Position numbers and translations under genes: made by a program
Part shown: positions 47,340 through 56,961 of the stretch, piece by piece
Layout: every line of letters begins with the position of its first letter
Position numbering within the stretch: the stretch's first letter is position 1
Notes under the pieces: generated by a model
Told to the model about the DNA's origin: nothing
Database searches by the model: none
Seen by the model: the letters and a program-made list of their open reading frames with translations, nothing else
Source: Mycolicibacterium neoaurum ATCC 25795
GTDB lineage: Bacteria; Actinomycetota; Actinomycetes; Mycobacteriales; Mycobacteriaceae
NCBI RefSeq assembly: GCF_000691525.1
Contig: NZ_JMDW01000008.1
Location: 124,001 to 188,000, forward strand
Direction: 5' to 3'
DNA: 64,000 bases

Positions 47340-48320
47340 ATGGGTTTCCCCAGACATCGTCCCCGTCGGCTGCGTTCCACGCCGGCGATGCGAAGGCTGG
47401 TCGCGCAGACGACGCTGGAACCCCGGCACCTGGTGTTGCCGATGTTCGTCGCCGACGGGCTGACCGAGCCACGCCCGATCAGCTCGATGCCGGGAGTCGT
47501 TCAGCACAGCCGTGATTCGTTGCGTCGTGCGGCCGCCGACGCGGTGGCCGCCGGGGTGGGCGGGCTGATGCTGTTCGGCGTTCCGCAGGCGCAGGACAAG
47601 GATGCCTCCGGCAGCGTCGGCATCGATCCCGACGGTGTGCTCAACGCCGCGCTGCGGGACCTGGCGGGCGACCTCGGTGATGCCACCGTATTGATGGCCG
47701 ATACCTGCCTCGACGAGTTCACCGATCACGGTCATTGCGGTGTGCTCGATGCACACGGCCGGGTCGACAATGACGCGACCAACGATCAGTACGTCAAACT
47801 AGCTGTCGCACAGGCGCATTCCGGTGCTCATGTGGTCGGGCCCAGCGGCATGATGGACGGCCAGGTCGCGGCCATCCGGGACGGTCTGGATGAGGCGGGG
47901 CACGAGGACGTCGCGATTTTGGCGTATGCGGCGAAGTTCGCCTCGGCGTTCTACGGCCCGTTCCGGGAGGCCGTGGATTCCAGCCTGTCCGGCGATCGGC
48001 GTACTTACCAACAGGATCCGGGTAATGCGCGCGAGGCCGTGCACGAGGTCACGTTGGACATCGATGAGGGTGCCGACATGGTGATGGTCAAGCCCGCCAT
48101 GAGCTATCTCGATGTGGTGGCCGCGGCTGCGGAGATCTCGCCGGTGCCCGTCGCGGCGTATCAGATCTCGGGGGAGTACTCGATGATCAGCGCCGCCGCG
48201 GCCAACGGTTGGATCGATCTGCGGGCCGCCGCACTGGAATCGCTGACCAGCATCCGCCGGGCGGGCGCCGATATCGTGCTCACCTACTGGGCGGCCGAGG
48301 CTGCCGGCTGGCTGAAGTGA
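47340..48320 (+). CDS. hemB: Porphobilinogen synthase (delta-aminolevulinate dehydratase)
   Basis: A 326-residue enzyme condensing two aminolevulinates. Schiff-base Lys residues are in AYAAKFASAFYGPFR (about 199) and MVKPAMSYLDV (about 254). The allosteric/metal region reads ADTCLDEFTDHGHCG, and QAHSGAHVVGPSGMMDG is conserved. The ATG at 47340 immediately follows the hemD TAA. The stop overlaps the next gene by 4 bp (GTGA). Equivalent to Rv0512. Confidence 0.97.
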   Translation: MGFPRHRPRRLRSTPAMRRLVAQTTLEPRHLVLPMFVADGLTEPRPISSMPGVVQHSRDSLRRAAADAVAAGVGGLMLFGVPQAQDKDASGSVGIDPDGVLNAALRDLAGDLGDATVLMADTCLDEFTDHGHCGVLDAHGRVDNDATNDQYVKLAVAQAHSGAHVVGPSGMMDGQVAAIRDGLDEAGHEDVAILAYAAKFASAFYGPFREAVDSSLSGDRRTYQQDPGNAREAVHEVTLDIDEGADMVMVKPAMSYLDVVAAAAEISPVPVAAYQISGEYSMISAAAANGWIDLRAAALESLTSIRRAGADIVLTYWAAEAAGWLK

Positions 48321-48736
48321 CCGAGCCTGCCCCTGCCGAGAACGTGCGCCCGGAAGACGTCGACACCGGTGCCTGGTTGTGGGCGGCCGCACTGATCCTG
48401 ATGGTGCTCGGCTACCTGATCGATCTTTTCACCGCACCCATCGAGGTGGCCTGGTACATCTACGCGGCGTCGGTGCTGTTCGTCGTCGTGATTGCCGCGG
48501 TCGTCGCCGCGTTCACCTGGTTACTGCGCTTCGGCTACCGCTGGCCCCGCACGTTGTTGACGGCGGGCGGACTGACCGCGGTGGTCTATACGGTGACCAG
48601 TCTGTTCACCGTCGAGCGCAGTGCTGCCGTGGCCGCCTTCGGGTACGCGGCCTGCACCATCGTGGGTTCGGTGCTGATACTGGGCGGAGTGGTGCTGCTG
48701 CACCGCAAGGACGCCCACGAATACCTCACCCGCTAG
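48317..48736 (+). CDS. Four-helix membrane protein (Rv0513-like)
   Basis: A 139-residue integral membrane protein with four hydrophobic helices (about residues 18-38, 44-70, 78-100 and 106-130). It has an acidic cytosolic N-terminus (ENVRPEDVDTG) and a short charged C-terminus (HRKDAHEYLTR). GTG 48317 overlaps the hemB stop, so it is translationally coupled to the heme operon. I recognise it only by position as Rv0513-like. Heme export or assembly would be guesswork. Confidence 0.75.
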   Translation: MTEPAPAENVRPEDVDTGAWLWAAALILMVLGYLIDLFTAPIEVAWYIYAASVLFVVVIAAVVAAFTWLLRFGYRWPRTLLTAGGLTAVVYTVTSLFTVERSAAVAAFGYAACTIVGSVLILGGVVLLHRKDAHEYLTR

Positions 48737-48748
48737 GCTGCCGGGATC

Positions 48749-49192
48749 ATGACCGCACCCTCGTCACCCGCGCGTCCCGGCATCGTCAACATCGCATTCT
48801 GGTTGGTCCTGGTGGGCTCGGTCTTGCTGCTGTCGGGTGGCCTGTTGGGCCTGAGTGTGGCGGTGAGTGCCGAGGACGCGGTGTTCGGGAAGGACGTGTC
48901 ACCCGAGACGGTCCAGAACCTGCGGATCCTGTTGGGTGGGCTCAGTGTGTTGTGGGCCGTGGTCGGGATGGCGCTGAGTTTCCTGGCCGGGCGCGCACGC
49001 AATGGCGACCTGCGATTCCGTCGGTCGGTCGTGGTGATGGCCGCGGCGGTCGTGCTGATGGTGTTCCTGTTGACGCTGCTGGCTCCGTTCACCATCACGT
49101 TGCCCACCCTGTTCGGGGTGGTTCCGGTGGCCATCGGTGCCACCCTGTTCATGCGGCCGGCGGCCACGGACTGGTTTTTGGACATGCAATGA
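48749..49192 (+). CDS. Membrane protein, unknown function
   Basis: A 147-residue protein with four predicted helices (about residues 14-38, 58-80, 92-115 and 117-137) and an acidic loop between the first two (EDAVFGKDVSPE). ATG 48749 is 12 bp after the previous stop, and the stop overlaps the next gene by 4 bp (ATGA). It belongs to a run of four small membrane proteins at the end of the heme operon. No family recognised. Confidence 0.7.
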   Translation: MTAPSSPARPGIVNIAFWLVLVGSVLLLSGGLLGLSVAVSAEDAVFGKDVSPETVQNLRILLGGLSVLWAVVGMALSFLAGRARNGDLRFRRSVVVMAAAVVLMVFLLTLLAPFTITLPTLFGVVPVAIGATLFMRPAATDWFLDMQ

Positions 49193-49692
49193 CCGAGGAC
49201 GAACCGATCGACAAGGGTCCGACCGAGCCGCGTGCCGAACAGGTGCTCTTCCACGAGCCCGGCGGCACCTGGTGGTGGCTGCTGGCCGGTCCGATCGCGG
49301 GGTTGGCAATGGCGCTGATCCAGGTGTCCGGCGGTGCCGGATGGCGCCTGGGCGTGCCCGCGGTGTTCTGCATATTGGTCAGTGGTTTCCTGGCGATCCA
49401 GATCAAGGCCGCCCGTATCCACACCTCGGTGGAGTTGACGCCGACGACGTTGCGCCAGGGCACCGAACGGATACCGATCGCCGATATCGTGCAGATCTAT
49501 CCGGAGCTCAAGCGTGGCGAGAGCGAGAAGTGGCAGACCTACCGCGCCTTTGGTGAGCTCAGCGGGATTCCGCGCGGCCGGACCGGTATCGGTATCAAGT
49601 TGACCGACAAGCGGACCGGGCAGGCATGGGCTCGTAAGCATCGCACTCTGCGCACGGCCCTGGTCGGACTGGTCGAGGAGCAGATGCCGTGA
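49189..49692 (+). CDS. DUF3093-like membrane protein
   Basis: A 167-residue protein. After an acidic start (TEDEPIDKGPTEPRAEQ) two hydrophobic helices span about residues 28-48 and 53-74. A C-terminal cytosolic region follows with the pattern SVELTPTTLRQGTERIPIADI, which resembles DUF3093/PH-like strands, and a basic stretch GQAWARKHRTLRTAL. ATG 49189 overlaps the upstream stop; its own stop overlaps the next gene as GTGA. Function unknown; the context is the heme operon tail. Confidence 0.72.
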   Translation: MTEDEPIDKGPTEPRAEQVLFHEPGGTWWWLLAGPIAGLAMALIQVSGGAGWRLGVPAVFCILVSGFLAIQIKAARIHTSVELTPTTLRQGTERIPIADIVQIYPELKRGESEKWQTYRAFGELSGIPRGRTGIGIKLTDKRTGQAWARKHRTLRTALVGLVEEQMP

Positions 49693-49925
49693 GGCGCACC
49701 GCAATGATCCAATTGGGTGCTGCGCTGCTTGCCCTGGTCGGTTGCGTGCTGAGCTGGTGGGCATCGCGCTCGGACGCGGAGTTACCGCCGGTTCTGGAGG
49801 GTGAGCCGACGGTGGCCACGGTCATCTACTATCCGCCGCTGATCCTGCTGGCGCTGCTGCTCGCCACCGTCGCCGGTGTGCTGACGGTGCTGGGCATCGT
49901 CAGATTGCGGGCGTCGCGCACTTAG
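49689..49925 (+). CDS. Small two-helix membrane protein (Rv0514-like)
   Basis: A 78-residue protein with hydrophobic helices at about residues 7-25 and 46-71, separated by a short exposed loop (SRSDAELPPVLEGEPT). GTG 49689 overlaps the upstream stop. It converges with the HNH gene with a 4 bp overlap. It resembles Rv0514 by place and size. No function known. Confidence 0.68.
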   Translation: MRRTAMIQLGAALLALVGCVLSWWASRSDAELPPVLEGEPTVATVIYYPPLILLALLLATVAGVLTVLGIVRLRASRT

Positions 49926-51544
49926 AAGTCCGGTTGTCCGCGGGCGTTTTCGAGGGCGAGTTCTCCTGCGTTGCGGGTTCGTTCGGCGTTGATGCGGTAT
50001 TGGCGGTCGTGTTGTCGGGTGCGTTGGCGTCGTGGGATGTCGGGTTCGCGGTCGCCGAGATTGCCGCGCTCCCCGATCAGGGTGATGTGCCGTGTTCTTG
50101 TTATCGGGGTGTCGATGGTGTTGTGCGGGAACAGGACTGGCCCCAGCGGCTTTGTCGTGTAGGTGTGTCCGTTCGGGGCGGTCCAGGTGGTGGTGCCGTC
50201 GGGGTGCGCTTTCGGGGTCCACCCAACTTTCACGGTTTTCAGTAGGTGGTGTTCACGGCACAGTGGGCGCAGGTTGCCCGGATGGGTTGCCCCAGCAGGC
50301 CAGGGGGTGACATGGTCCAGGTCGCAGCGTTGGGCGGGTTGTCCGCAGCCGGGGAAGCAGCAGGTCATGGCGGTCATGCGGACATAGGCCGCCAGCTTGG
50401 CTGAGGGGCGGTAGCGGGGTTCGGAGCCCAGGTCGGTTGCGCTGCTCAGGGGCCGGACTTTCGCTCCACCGGCGATGAGGTCAGCGACGAGGTGGGCGGG
50501 GATGATCGCCCCGTCCAGGGTGATGCCGGCACCCACGCCAGGTCGAGTGCTGGCGGCCGGGGCAGCGGGGCGCGGATCAGAAGGTCGCGGATGGGTACTG
50601 CCTTCTTTCGCGGCGGGCTGCTCAGCCGGCGGCGCGGCCACCGACTGTTCCTCAACCCCATCGCCATCGGGCGTGTCAGGCACCGGACCCGACTCGGGCG
50701 TAGGCCCGTCATCTGGTTTCGCCCCGTGCCCGGTGTCGGGTTCTTGTCCGGTGAGCACGTAGATGGTGACCGCACCGGCCCGAGGATCCTTGCCCGACCC
50801 GGTGCAGTCGGGGTCACCGCACAGGCACGTCAAGGTTTCGGCGCCGGCCAGGACGGCGGCCAGGGCGTCGGCGCGGCGTTCGGCCACGGTGCGGGGATCA
50901 CCGTCGCAGACACTGTTGGCGAGGTCGTTGAGGCGGGTGTCGCTGATCGCGGCGTCGGTGGTGCGCATGCGTCCCCAGAACGACACGACCCCGTCGGGGT
51001 CATCGGTGTCGCCGAAGTCGATGTAGCGGTCGTTGGCCGCGGCCTTGGAGCGGATGACCGCGATCGGATCGAACTTGTGCACCCAGAAGTCGACCGCCCG
51101 GATCAACGCGGCCTCCGAGAGCGCCCCGTACTCGTGGGCGGTGCCGGCGATCCCGGCATCGATCAACCCCAACGCCTCCTCATCGCAGACCAGTTGGGTC
51201 CGCCAAGTGATTGCATTGATGACCTTCGCCGACACCAACCCGCGGGCGAACACCTCCGCGGTCCTCGGCAACCGATCACGCAGGGCCATCGCGATGCGCA
51301 TCTGGGCGCTGGCGGCCCGGGGACCGAGGGTGCAGGCGGCACTGATCTCGGCCTTCGCGAGTGCCCACCCGTCGATCAACTTCAACGCCGACGATTCGTC
51401 TTCGTCCTCGCAGTGTCGTGCGGTGACCTCGGCCACCAACGCAAGCCGCCGGGCCGCCGCGGCCGCCTCGGCGCGGGTGGCATCGGTGACCGCAGCGATG
51501 AGCTCCTCATCGCTCAGCTCCGACAACCCCGACTGTTCGAACAT
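49922..51544 (-). CDS. DUF222/HNH endonuclease protein of the 13E12 repeat family
   Basis: A 540-residue (548 from the upstream ATG at 51568) protein. The DUF222 region (about residues 30-260) is followed by a Pro/Ala/Glu-rich linker (about 265-345). The HNH domain carries zinc Cys residues (CCFPGCGQPAQRC) and catalytic LDHVTPWPAGATHPGNL and CREHHLLK at about 395-450. The 13E12 family is abundant in mycobacteria and often sits at variable loci, as Rv0515 does here. ATG 51544 (MFEQSGLSEL) is the usual start. The protein may nick or cut DNA, but no target is known. Confidence 0.87.
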   Translation of the reverse strand: MFEQSGLSELSDEELIAAVTDATRAEAAAAARRLALVAEVTARHCEDEDESSALKLIDGWALAKAEISAACTLGPRAASAQMRIAMALRDRLPRTAEVFARGLVSAKVINAITWRTQLVCDEEALGLIDAGIAGTAHEYGALSEAALIRAVDFWVHKFDPIAVIRSKAAANDRYIDFGDTDDPDGVVSFWGRMRTTDAAISDTRLNDLANSVCDGDPRTVAERRADALAAVLAGAETLTCLCGDPDCTGSGKDPRAGAVTIYVLTGQEPDTGHGAKPDDGPTPESGPVPDTPDGDGVEEQSVAAPPAEQPAAKEGSTHPRPSDPRPAAPAASTRPGVGAGITLDGAIIPAHLVADLIAGGAKVRPLSSATDLGSEPRYRPSAKLAAYVRMTAMTCCFPGCGQPAQRCDLDHVTPWPAGATHPGNLRPLCREHHLLKTVKVGWTPKAHPDGTTTWTAPNGHTYTTKPLGPVLFPHNTIDTPITRTRHITLIGERGNLGDREPDIPRRQRTRQHDRQYRINAERTRNAGELALENARGQPDF

Positions 51545-51802
51545 GTGTTCTATGCTACCCGCGCCCACCGACGTGACAAGGCCGATCGCGCCCCCTGTGG
51601 ATAACTGCGTATGGGCTGATCAAGGTGCCGAAAGGGCGGTGATCAGCATGGGATCCGCCGTCTGCGCAAAGGGTCGTTGCCTCACCGCAGAATGCGCGCG
51701 ACTGGCGTGGCTCGAGCGCAGCCTGTTCGCCGAAACGAGCCAAGATATGACCCCCGCCACACCACGTTGGAACAAAGTGCAAAATCTGTAACACTGTTTC
51801 GC

Positions 51803-52678
51803 ATGACGGAACTGGTCGAAAACACGCCCGAGGCGCTGGACGATGCGCTGCCCCTGGGTCCCGACTCCCTGGTGTGGAAATACTTCGGCGACAACCGGAT
51901 GTATCTCATCGGCCCCCGGCCTGCTGTCCTGCAGAACATGCTCGCCGAACTCGGCCAGGGCGTGCTCGATCACTCCACGTTCTTCTCCGATACCGCCGAA
52001 CGGCTCAAGCGGACCATCCCGCCGATCTTCAAGACGGTCTACGGCTCCGAGGACAACAACGCGGGCACCCAGGTGCGCGACTTCCACACCAATATCAAGG
52101 GCGCGATGCCCGGCCCCGACGGTCAGCCGGCCGGCCGCTACCACGCCCTGGACCCCGAGACCTACTACTGGGCGCACGCCACCTTCGTCGAGCAGATCTA
52201 CTACTTCGCCGACACCTTCGTGAAGCGCCTCACCGATGCCGAGCGTGAACAGATCTGGTTGGAATCCAAGACCTGGTACCGCCGCTACGGAGTCAGCGAC
52301 CGGCCAATGCCCGCGACCTACGCCGAGTTCGTGCAGTACTGGGACCGGATGATGAATGAGGTTGCGGTACCGCACAAGTCGGCCAAGTACGGCGTCGGTT
52401 ACGTCACCAAGGGATTCCCGTGCCCGAAGGGTGTCAACCCCACGGCATGGAAGATCATCGCCAAGGTCTTCGATCCCGTCGCGGCGTTCCTGACCACCGG
52501 CGGCCTCCCGCCGCGGGCGCGTGATCTGCTGGGGCTGCCGTGGACCGAACGTCAGGAGCGCAATTACCAGCGGTTCGCCGCCTTCTGGCGCTCGAGGCCG
52601 GTCAATTGGATCTGGGACCGGTTGCCGATGTCGGTGCGCTACAGCAAGTTCGCCCGAGTGGGCTATGCCCGCGGCTGA
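51803..52678 (+). CDS. MpaB/latex-clearing-type oxygenase family protein (DUF2236)
   Basis: A 291-residue protein of the DUF2236 family, related to MpaB and latex-clearing protein, which use heme b. The N-terminal [31 protein letters not shown], central [11 protein letters not shown] with [17 protein letters not shown] (His at about residue 115 and a likely heme ligand region), and C-terminal [19 protein letters not shown] are typical. ATG 51803 is taken; the longer frame upstream covers non-coding sequence. It overlaps the following TetR gene by 14 bp, so the two are coupled. Confidence 0.85.
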   Translation: MTELVENTPEALDDALPLGPDSLVWKYFGDNRMYLIGPRPAVLQNMLAELGQGVLDHSTFFSDTAERLKRTIPPIFKTVYGSEDNNAGTQVRDFHTNIKGAMPGPDGQPAGRYHALDPETYYWAHATFVEQIYYFADTFVKRLTDAEREQIWLESKTWYRRYGVSDRPMPATYAEFVQYWDRMMNEVAVPHKSAKYGVGYVTKGFPCPKGVNPTAWKIIAKVFDPVAAFLTTGGLPPRARDLLGLPWTERQERNYQRFAAFWRSRPVNWIWDRLPMSVRYSKFARVGYARG

Positions 52679-53255
52679 CGCCGGGGCTGCGATCCTCGAC
52701 GCGGCGCTGGTCGAGCTGGAACGGCATGGCTTCCGGAAGGTCGCCTTGGACGATGTCGCGCGCCGGGCCGGGGTCAGCCGCACCACCATCTATCGCCGGT
52801 TCGCCAACCGCGACGAGCTCGTCGGGGCGGTCATCGAGCGCGAGAATGTGGCATTGTTCGCCGATATCGCCGCGGAGCTGAAAAGCGCCAAGCCGCAGGC
52901 GAATTACTATGTCGAGGCGTTCACGCTGTCCATCATGCGGTTTCGCCGGCACCGGGTCCTCAACCAGATGATCGTCGACGACCCCGCGCTCGCCCAGGAA
53001 CTGCTGCATCGGCACTACGGTGCGGCGGTGGAACGGATGGCCGCCGCACTGCGGGTCATCTTCCCCGAGGGTTTCGCCGACCGGATCGGCGCACCCGCGG
53101 TCAACGATCTGGCCGACACCATCCTGCGCTACGCGGCGATGGTCCTGTTGCTGCCGAGCGTGCAGCCGTTGCAGACCGCCGACGAGGTCCGTGCCTTCGC
53201 CACCAGGCATTTCCTGCCCAGTCTGCCCGCCGCGCTGCGATCGGTGTCGGCGTGA
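52665..53255 (+). CDS. TetR-family regulator coupled to the MpaB-like oxygenase
   Basis: A 196-residue TetR regulator. The helix-turn-helix at about residues 20-60 reads [29 protein letters not shown]. The ligand domain covers residues 70-190. ATG 52665 lies within the last codons of the oxygenase gene (overlap 14 bp), a layout often seen for local repressors of a single-enzyme operon. The inducer is probably the oxygenase substrate or a related hydrophobic molecule, which is inference. Confidence 0.9.
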   Translation: MPAADAGAAILDAALVELERHGFRKVALDDVARRAGVSRTTIYRRFANRDELVGAVIERENVALFADIAAELKSAKPQANYYVEAFTLSIMRFRRHRVLNQMIVDDPALAQELLHRHYGAAVERMAAALRVIFPEGFADRIGAPAVNDLADTILRYAAMVLLLPSVQPLQTADEVRAFATRHFLPSLPAALRSVSA

Positions 53256-53292
53256 GTGTTTCGTAGCTCACATAAGCGGGCAGCCGGGGGTA

Positions 53293-53502
53293 ATGACACA
53301 AGCACCGGATCCCGAGAAGACGGATCACCCGGACGCCGACCCGGAAAACAAGGACATCTTCGGCGATTACGACGAACCCCGCCCTACGGCGGTGCTGCCC
53401 GGTAGTGACGGCACCGTCACCGGAACCGCCGTCAACGACTGGTTGGACGACGACGGAAATCCGATCTACGGCAAGGATGAGGCACCTAAAGTGACGGAGT
53501 GA
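53293..53502 (+). CDS. Small acidic conserved protein
   Basis: A 69-residue protein rich in Asp, Glu and Pro (DPEKTDHPDADPENKDIFGDYDEPRPTA) with a short structured tail VNDWLDDDGNPIYGKDE. It is probably disordered in solution. ATG 53293 has GGGGG upstream. The stop overlaps the next gene by 4 bp (GTGA), so it is coupled to the oxidase-like gene. I do not recognise a family. Confidence 0.65.
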   Translation: MTQAPDPEKTDHPDADPENKDIFGDYDEPRPTAVLPGSDGTVTGTAVNDWLDDDGNPIYGKDEAPKVTE

Positions 53503-53975
53503 CCCTCTCCGAGACCGCGCCCGCGTTCGTGAACATGGCCCACTCGATCGTGTGGGCTTCGGTGGCCACCGTCGACGCCGACGGCAAACCGCGCAGCCGG
53601 GTGCTGCATCCGTTGTGGGAGTGGGACGGTATTGACCTGCTGGGCTGGATCGCGACGGTGCCGTCGCCGGTCAAGAAAAGCCATCTCGCGGTCCATCCCT
53701 ATGTTTCGGTGAACTATTGGGCACCCAACCAGGACACGTGCAGTGCCGATTGTCTGGTCGAGTGGTACCTCGACGACGAAACACGCACTGCGGTCTGGGA
53801 CAAGTTCGTCGACGCACCCGAACCTCTCGGCTACAACCCGACCATCATCCCCGGCTGGGATTCGCCGACGTCCGCGAGTTTCGCGGTGCTGCGCCTCACG
53901 CCGTACCGGCTGCGTGTTCAGCCCGGCAGCATGATGACGCGCGGCGAGGGTGCGGTGCTCAGCTGGAGCGCGTGA
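53499..53975 (+). CDS. Pyridoxamine 5'-phosphate oxidase-like FMN-binding protein
   Basis: A 158-residue split-barrel protein of the PNPOx-like/general stress family: IVWASVATVDADGKPRSRVLHPLWEWDG (about residues 17-44), KKSHLAVHPYVSVNYW, and the C-terminal LRLTPYRLRVQPGS. Such proteins bind FMN or F420. The coenzyme and substrate are not evident. GTG 53499 overlaps the preceding stop. It converges with the Ddn-like gene with a 17 bp overlap. Confidence 0.82.
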   Translation: MTLSETAPAFVNMAHSIVWASVATVDADGKPRSRVLHPLWEWDGIDLLGWIATVPSPVKKSHLAVHPYVSVNYWAPNQDTCSADCLVEWYLDDETRTAVWDKFVDAPEPLGYNPTIIPGWDSPTSASFAVLRLTPYRLRVQPGSMMTRGEGAVLSWSA

Positions 53976-54342
53976 GCAACAGTGCCGACTTGACCGGTAG
54001 GGTCCGCAGCAGCCGCTGCCATGGCCGACGGGTGACGGCGGCGGCCTCGTCCGTCGACACCACACGCGGATCGCGGACCTGAAGGCTGCGGCCACCGATC
54101 ACCACGGTGCCCGTTCCGGCGGCCTGCAGATTGCGGACCCAATCGGTGTCGACGCCGTAGGGCAGCAGGATCGCCACCCCATCGGTGGTGGGGAAGGCCG
54201 TCACCGGGGTGCGGTATCGCCGCCCCGACCGCCGGCCGACATGGTCGACCGCGGACCACAGCGGCAGGTGCCCGGCCAACGGCCGCACGACGGGGTTGAC
54301 GAAACGTCGGTTGAACTCGGCACGTCGGCGCGCGAATCGCAT
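53959..54342 (-). CDS. Nitroreductase/deazaflavin (F420)-dependent Ddn-like protein
   Basis: A 127-residue protein of the DUF385/Ddn-type split-barrel family, which uses coenzyme F420. The start is MRFARRRAEFNRRFVNPVVRP, the F420-binding-like region GRRSGRRYRTPVTAF lies at about residues 36-50, and WVRNLQAAGTGTVVIGGR at about 68-85. ATG 54342 gives the family length; the frame opens further upstream but without matching sequence. It is divergent from hemL with 113 bp between. F420 binding is a family inference. Confidence 0.85.
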   Translation of the reverse strand: MRFARRRAEFNRRFVNPVVRPLAGHLPLWSAVDHVGRRSGRRYRTPVTAFPTTDGVAILLPYGVDTDWVRNLQAAGTGTVVIGGRSLQVRDPRVVSTDEAAAVTRRPWQRLLRTLPVKSALLLTRSS

Positions 54343-54407
54343 GAATGGATCATATGGTCCCGCGACCTGGGAAAAGGGCCGAAAGATCGGTTGCCGGCCG
54401 CAGCCCA

Positions 54408-54420
54408 CTACACCCTGTAG
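54408..54420. promoter_or_regulatory. Short palindrome upstream of hemL
   Basis: CTACA and TGTAG separated by CCC, 35 bp before the hemL start. Small and possibly chance, but placed where an operator or promoter would be expected. Confidence 0.3.
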
Positions 54421-54455
54421 TTGACGGGTTTGCCCGGGCTGGGAGACTGGAAGCC

Positions 54456-55766
54456 ATGAGCAGCACCGTGTCGTCCGTTTCGGCGTCGGCTGCGTTGTTC
54501 GCCGATGCCTCCTCGGTGATCCCCGGCGGGGTGAATTCACCGGTACGCGCATTCAGCGCCGTCGGCGGCACGCCCCGCTTCATCACCAGCGCCGGTGGCT
54601 ACTGGCTGACCGACGCCGACGGCAATCGGTACGTCGACCTGGTGTGTTCATGGGGGCCGATGATCCTCGGCCACGCCCGGCCCGAGGTCGTCGAGGCGGT
54701 GCAGCGGGTTGCCGCCGACGGACTGTCCTTCGGCGCGCCAACCCCCGCAGAGACCGAATTGGCCCGCGAGATCATCGACCGGGTCGCGCCCGTCGAGCGG
54801 ATCCGCTTCGTCAACTCCGGTACCGAGGCGACGATGAGCGCCATCCGGTTGGCCCGCGGCTTCACCGGCAGGCCCAAGATCGTCAAGTTCTCCGGTTGCT
54901 ATCACGGTCACAGCGATGCGCTGCTCGCCGATGCCGGGTCCGGGGTGGCCACGTTGGGACTGCCGTCCTCGCCGGGTGTCACCGGCGCGGCCGCCGCCGA
55001 CACCATCGTGCTGCCCTACAACGACGTCGCCGCCGTCGAAGAGGTCTTCGCCGCGCACGGCGAACAGATCGCCTGCGTCATCACCGAAGCCAGCCCGGGC
55101 AACATGGGCACCGTCGCACCGCTGCCCGGCTACAACGCCGCGCTGCGCAGGATCACCGCCGAGCACGAGGCGCTGCTGATCTCCGACGAGGTGATGACCG
55201 GCTTCCGGGTCAGCCGCGCCGGCTGGTACGGCCTGGATCCGGTGGACGCCGACCTCTTCACCTTCGGCAAGGTCATGAGCGGCGGGCTGCCCGCGGCCGC
55301 GTTCGGTGGCCGCGCCGAGGTCATGGAGCGGCTCGCCCCGCTCGGTCCGGTGTATCAGGCAGGCACGCTGTCGGGAAACCCGGTCGCCATGGCCGCCGGA
55401 CTGGCCACCCTGCGGGCCGCCGACGACACCGTCTACCAGACCCTCGACGCCCACGCCGACCGGTTGCACGCGCTGATCGCCACAGCTTTGACCGAAGCGT
55501 CGGTGGCACACCGCATCTCGCGGGCGGGTAACTTCCTCACCGTGTTCTTCGGCGAGGAGCAGCCGACGAATTTCGCCACCGCCAAGGCGACCGAGACCTG
55601 GCGCTACCCGGCCTTCTTCCACGCCCTGCTCGACGCCGGTATCTACCCGCCGTGCAGCGCCTTCGAGACCTGGTTCGTCTCGACGGCACTGGACGAGACC
55701 GCCTTCGAGAAAATCGCCGAGGCGCTGCCGCACGCCGCCCGCGCCGCCGCCGAGGCCAAGCAGTGA
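54456..55766 (+). CDS. hemL: Glutamate-1-semialdehyde 2,1-aminomutase
   Basis: A 436-residue PLP enzyme making 5-aminolevulinate, the next step after HemA in the C5 heme pathway. Seen: [12 protein letters not shown] near residue 22, [19 protein letters not shown], the PLP Lys in [18 protein letters not shown] (about residue 270), and [19 protein letters not shown] 54456 has GGAGACTGG upstream. The stop overlaps the next gene as GTGA. Equivalent to Rv0524. Confidence 0.97.
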   Translation: MSSTVSSVSASAALFADASSVIPGGVNSPVRAFSAVGGTPRFITSAGGYWLTDADGNRYVDLVCSWGPMILGHARPEVVEAVQRVAADGLSFGAPTPAETELAREIIDRVAPVERIRFVNSGTEATMSAIRLARGFTGRPKIVKFSGCYHGHSDALLADAGSGVATLGLPSSPGVTGAAAADTIVLPYNDVAAVEEVFAAHGEQIACVITEASPGNMGTVAPLPGYNAALRRITAEHEALLISDEVMTGFRVSRAGWYGLDPVDADLFTFGKVMSGGLPAAAFGGRAEVMERLAPLGPVYQAGTLSGNPVAMAAGLATLRAADDTVYQTLDAHADRLHALIATALTEASVAHRISRAGNFLTVFFGEEQPTNFATAKATETWRYPAFFHALLDAGIYPPCSAFETWFVSTALDETAFEKIAEALPHAARAAAEAKQ

Positions 55767-56380
55767 CCGCAGTCCGGACCACCGTGCACGTGATGCGCCA
55801 CGGTGAGGTGCACAACCCGGAAAAGGTGCTCTATGGCCGGCTGCCCGGGTACAACCTGTCCGAGCGCGGCAGGCTGCAGGCCCAGGCGGCCGCGGATTGG
55901 CTTGCCGCCCATGACATCACCTATGTGGTGGCCTCGCCGTTGGAGCGCGCGCAGCAGACCGCGGCACCGATTGCGGCCTCGCACGGGCTGGACATCGACA
56001 CCGACGACGATCTGATCGAATCCTGGAACGATTTCGAGGGCAAGCGGGTGGCCCCTGGCGACGGCGCGCTGCGCGACCCGCGCAACTGGCCGCGGCTGCG
56101 CAATCCCCGCAAGCCGTCCTGGGGTGAGCCGTATGACCAGATCGCCCCGCGGATGACCGCGGCGATGCACCGGGCACGTGTCAAAGCCGAAGGCCACGAG
56201 GCGGTGTGCGTCAGCCACCAGCTGCCGGTGGAGACGCTGCGCCGAGCCATGACCGGACGTTCGCTTGCGCACCTGCCATTACCGCACAGCCGACTGTGCA
56301 ATCTGTCGTCCATCACCTCGTTCACCTTTGACGACGACCGTCTGATCCGGTGGAGTTACACGGAGCCCTGGGGAATCTAG
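55763..56380 (+). CDS. Histidine phosphatase family protein (Rv0525-like)
   Basis: A 205-residue phosphoglycerate mutase-like phosphatase. The phospho-acceptor His is in [19 protein letters not shown] (about residues 8-26), the second Arg/His set in [11 protein letters not shown], and the final His in [12 protein letters not shown]. The substrate is unknown. GTG 55763 overlaps the hemL stop, and the stop TAG shares its last base with the GTG of the next gene. It lies in the heme-cytochrome c operon but may have no heme role. Confidence 0.9.
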   Translation: MTAVRTTVHVMRHGEVHNPEKVLYGRLPGYNLSERGRLQAQAAADWLAAHDITYVVASPLERAQQTAAPIAASHGLDIDTDDDLIESWNDFEGKRVAPGDGALRDPRNWPRLRNPRKPSWGEPYDQIAPRMTAAMHRARVKAEGHEAVCVSHQLPVETLRRAMTGRSLAHLPLPHSRLCNLSSITSFTFDDDRLIRWSYTEPWGI

Positions 56381-56961
56381 TGAAGTGGTTGGCCGCGCTG
56401 GCGGTGCTGATGGTGGTGCTCACCGGTTGCGCGACCGGTGACGACGCCGTCGCCCAAGGCGGCACCTTCGAATTCGTCGCCCCGGGCGGTAAGACCGACA
56501 TCTTCTACGATCCGCCCGAATCACGCGGCACGCCGGGCAAGCTCGCCGGACCGGATCTGATGGATCCCGACAAGACGCTCTCGCTGGCGGATTTCGCGGG
56601 CAAGGTCGTCGTGATCAACATCTGGGGACAGTGGTGCGGCCCGTGCCGCTCGGAGATGCCGCACCTGCAGCAGGTGTACGACGCCACCCGGGACCGGGGT
56701 GTGCAATTCCTCGGCATCGACGTGCGTGACAACAACCGCACCGCCGCAGTCGATTTCGTCACCGACCGAGGTATCACCTTCCCGTCGATCTACGACCCCT
56801 CGATGCGCACCATGATCGCCTTCGGCGGTAAGTACCCCACCACCGTCATACCGTCGACGCTGGTGTTGGACCGTCAGCATCGGGTCGCCGCGGTGTTCCT
56901 GCGCGAGCTGCTGGACACCGATCTGCAGCCGGTCGTCGAGCGGTTGGCTGCAGAGAATTGA
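56380..56961 (+). CDS. TlpA-like thioredoxin lipoprotein for cytochrome c maturation (Rv0526-like)
   Basis: A 193-residue exported lipoprotein with a thioredoxin fold. The signal segment [17 protein letters not shown] ends in lipobox LTGC (about residues 14-17). The active site WCGPC lies in [16 protein letters not shown] at about residue 90, and the cis-Pro region is PSTLVLD. It should reduce apocytochrome c cysteines, as CcmG/ResA does, fed by CcdA downstream. GTG 56380 overlaps the previous stop by one base. Its stop overlaps the CcdA gene as TTGA. Confidence 0.93.
   Translation: MKWLAALAVLMVVLTGCATGDDAVAQGGTFEFVAPGGKTDIFYDPPESRGTPGKLAGPDLMDPDKTLSLADFAGKVVVINIWGQWCGPCRSEMPHLQQVYDATRDRGVQFLGIDVRDNNRTAAVDFVTDRGITFPSIYDPSMRTMIAFGGKYPTTVIPSTLVLDRQHRVAAVFLRELLDTDLQPVVERLAAEN

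Noticed and set aside
45309..47756. 815-codon minus-strand open frame across hemC-hemD-hemB
   Set aside because: It is antisense to three certain heme genes; GC-rich codons give long open shadows on the other strand. No motifs are seen.
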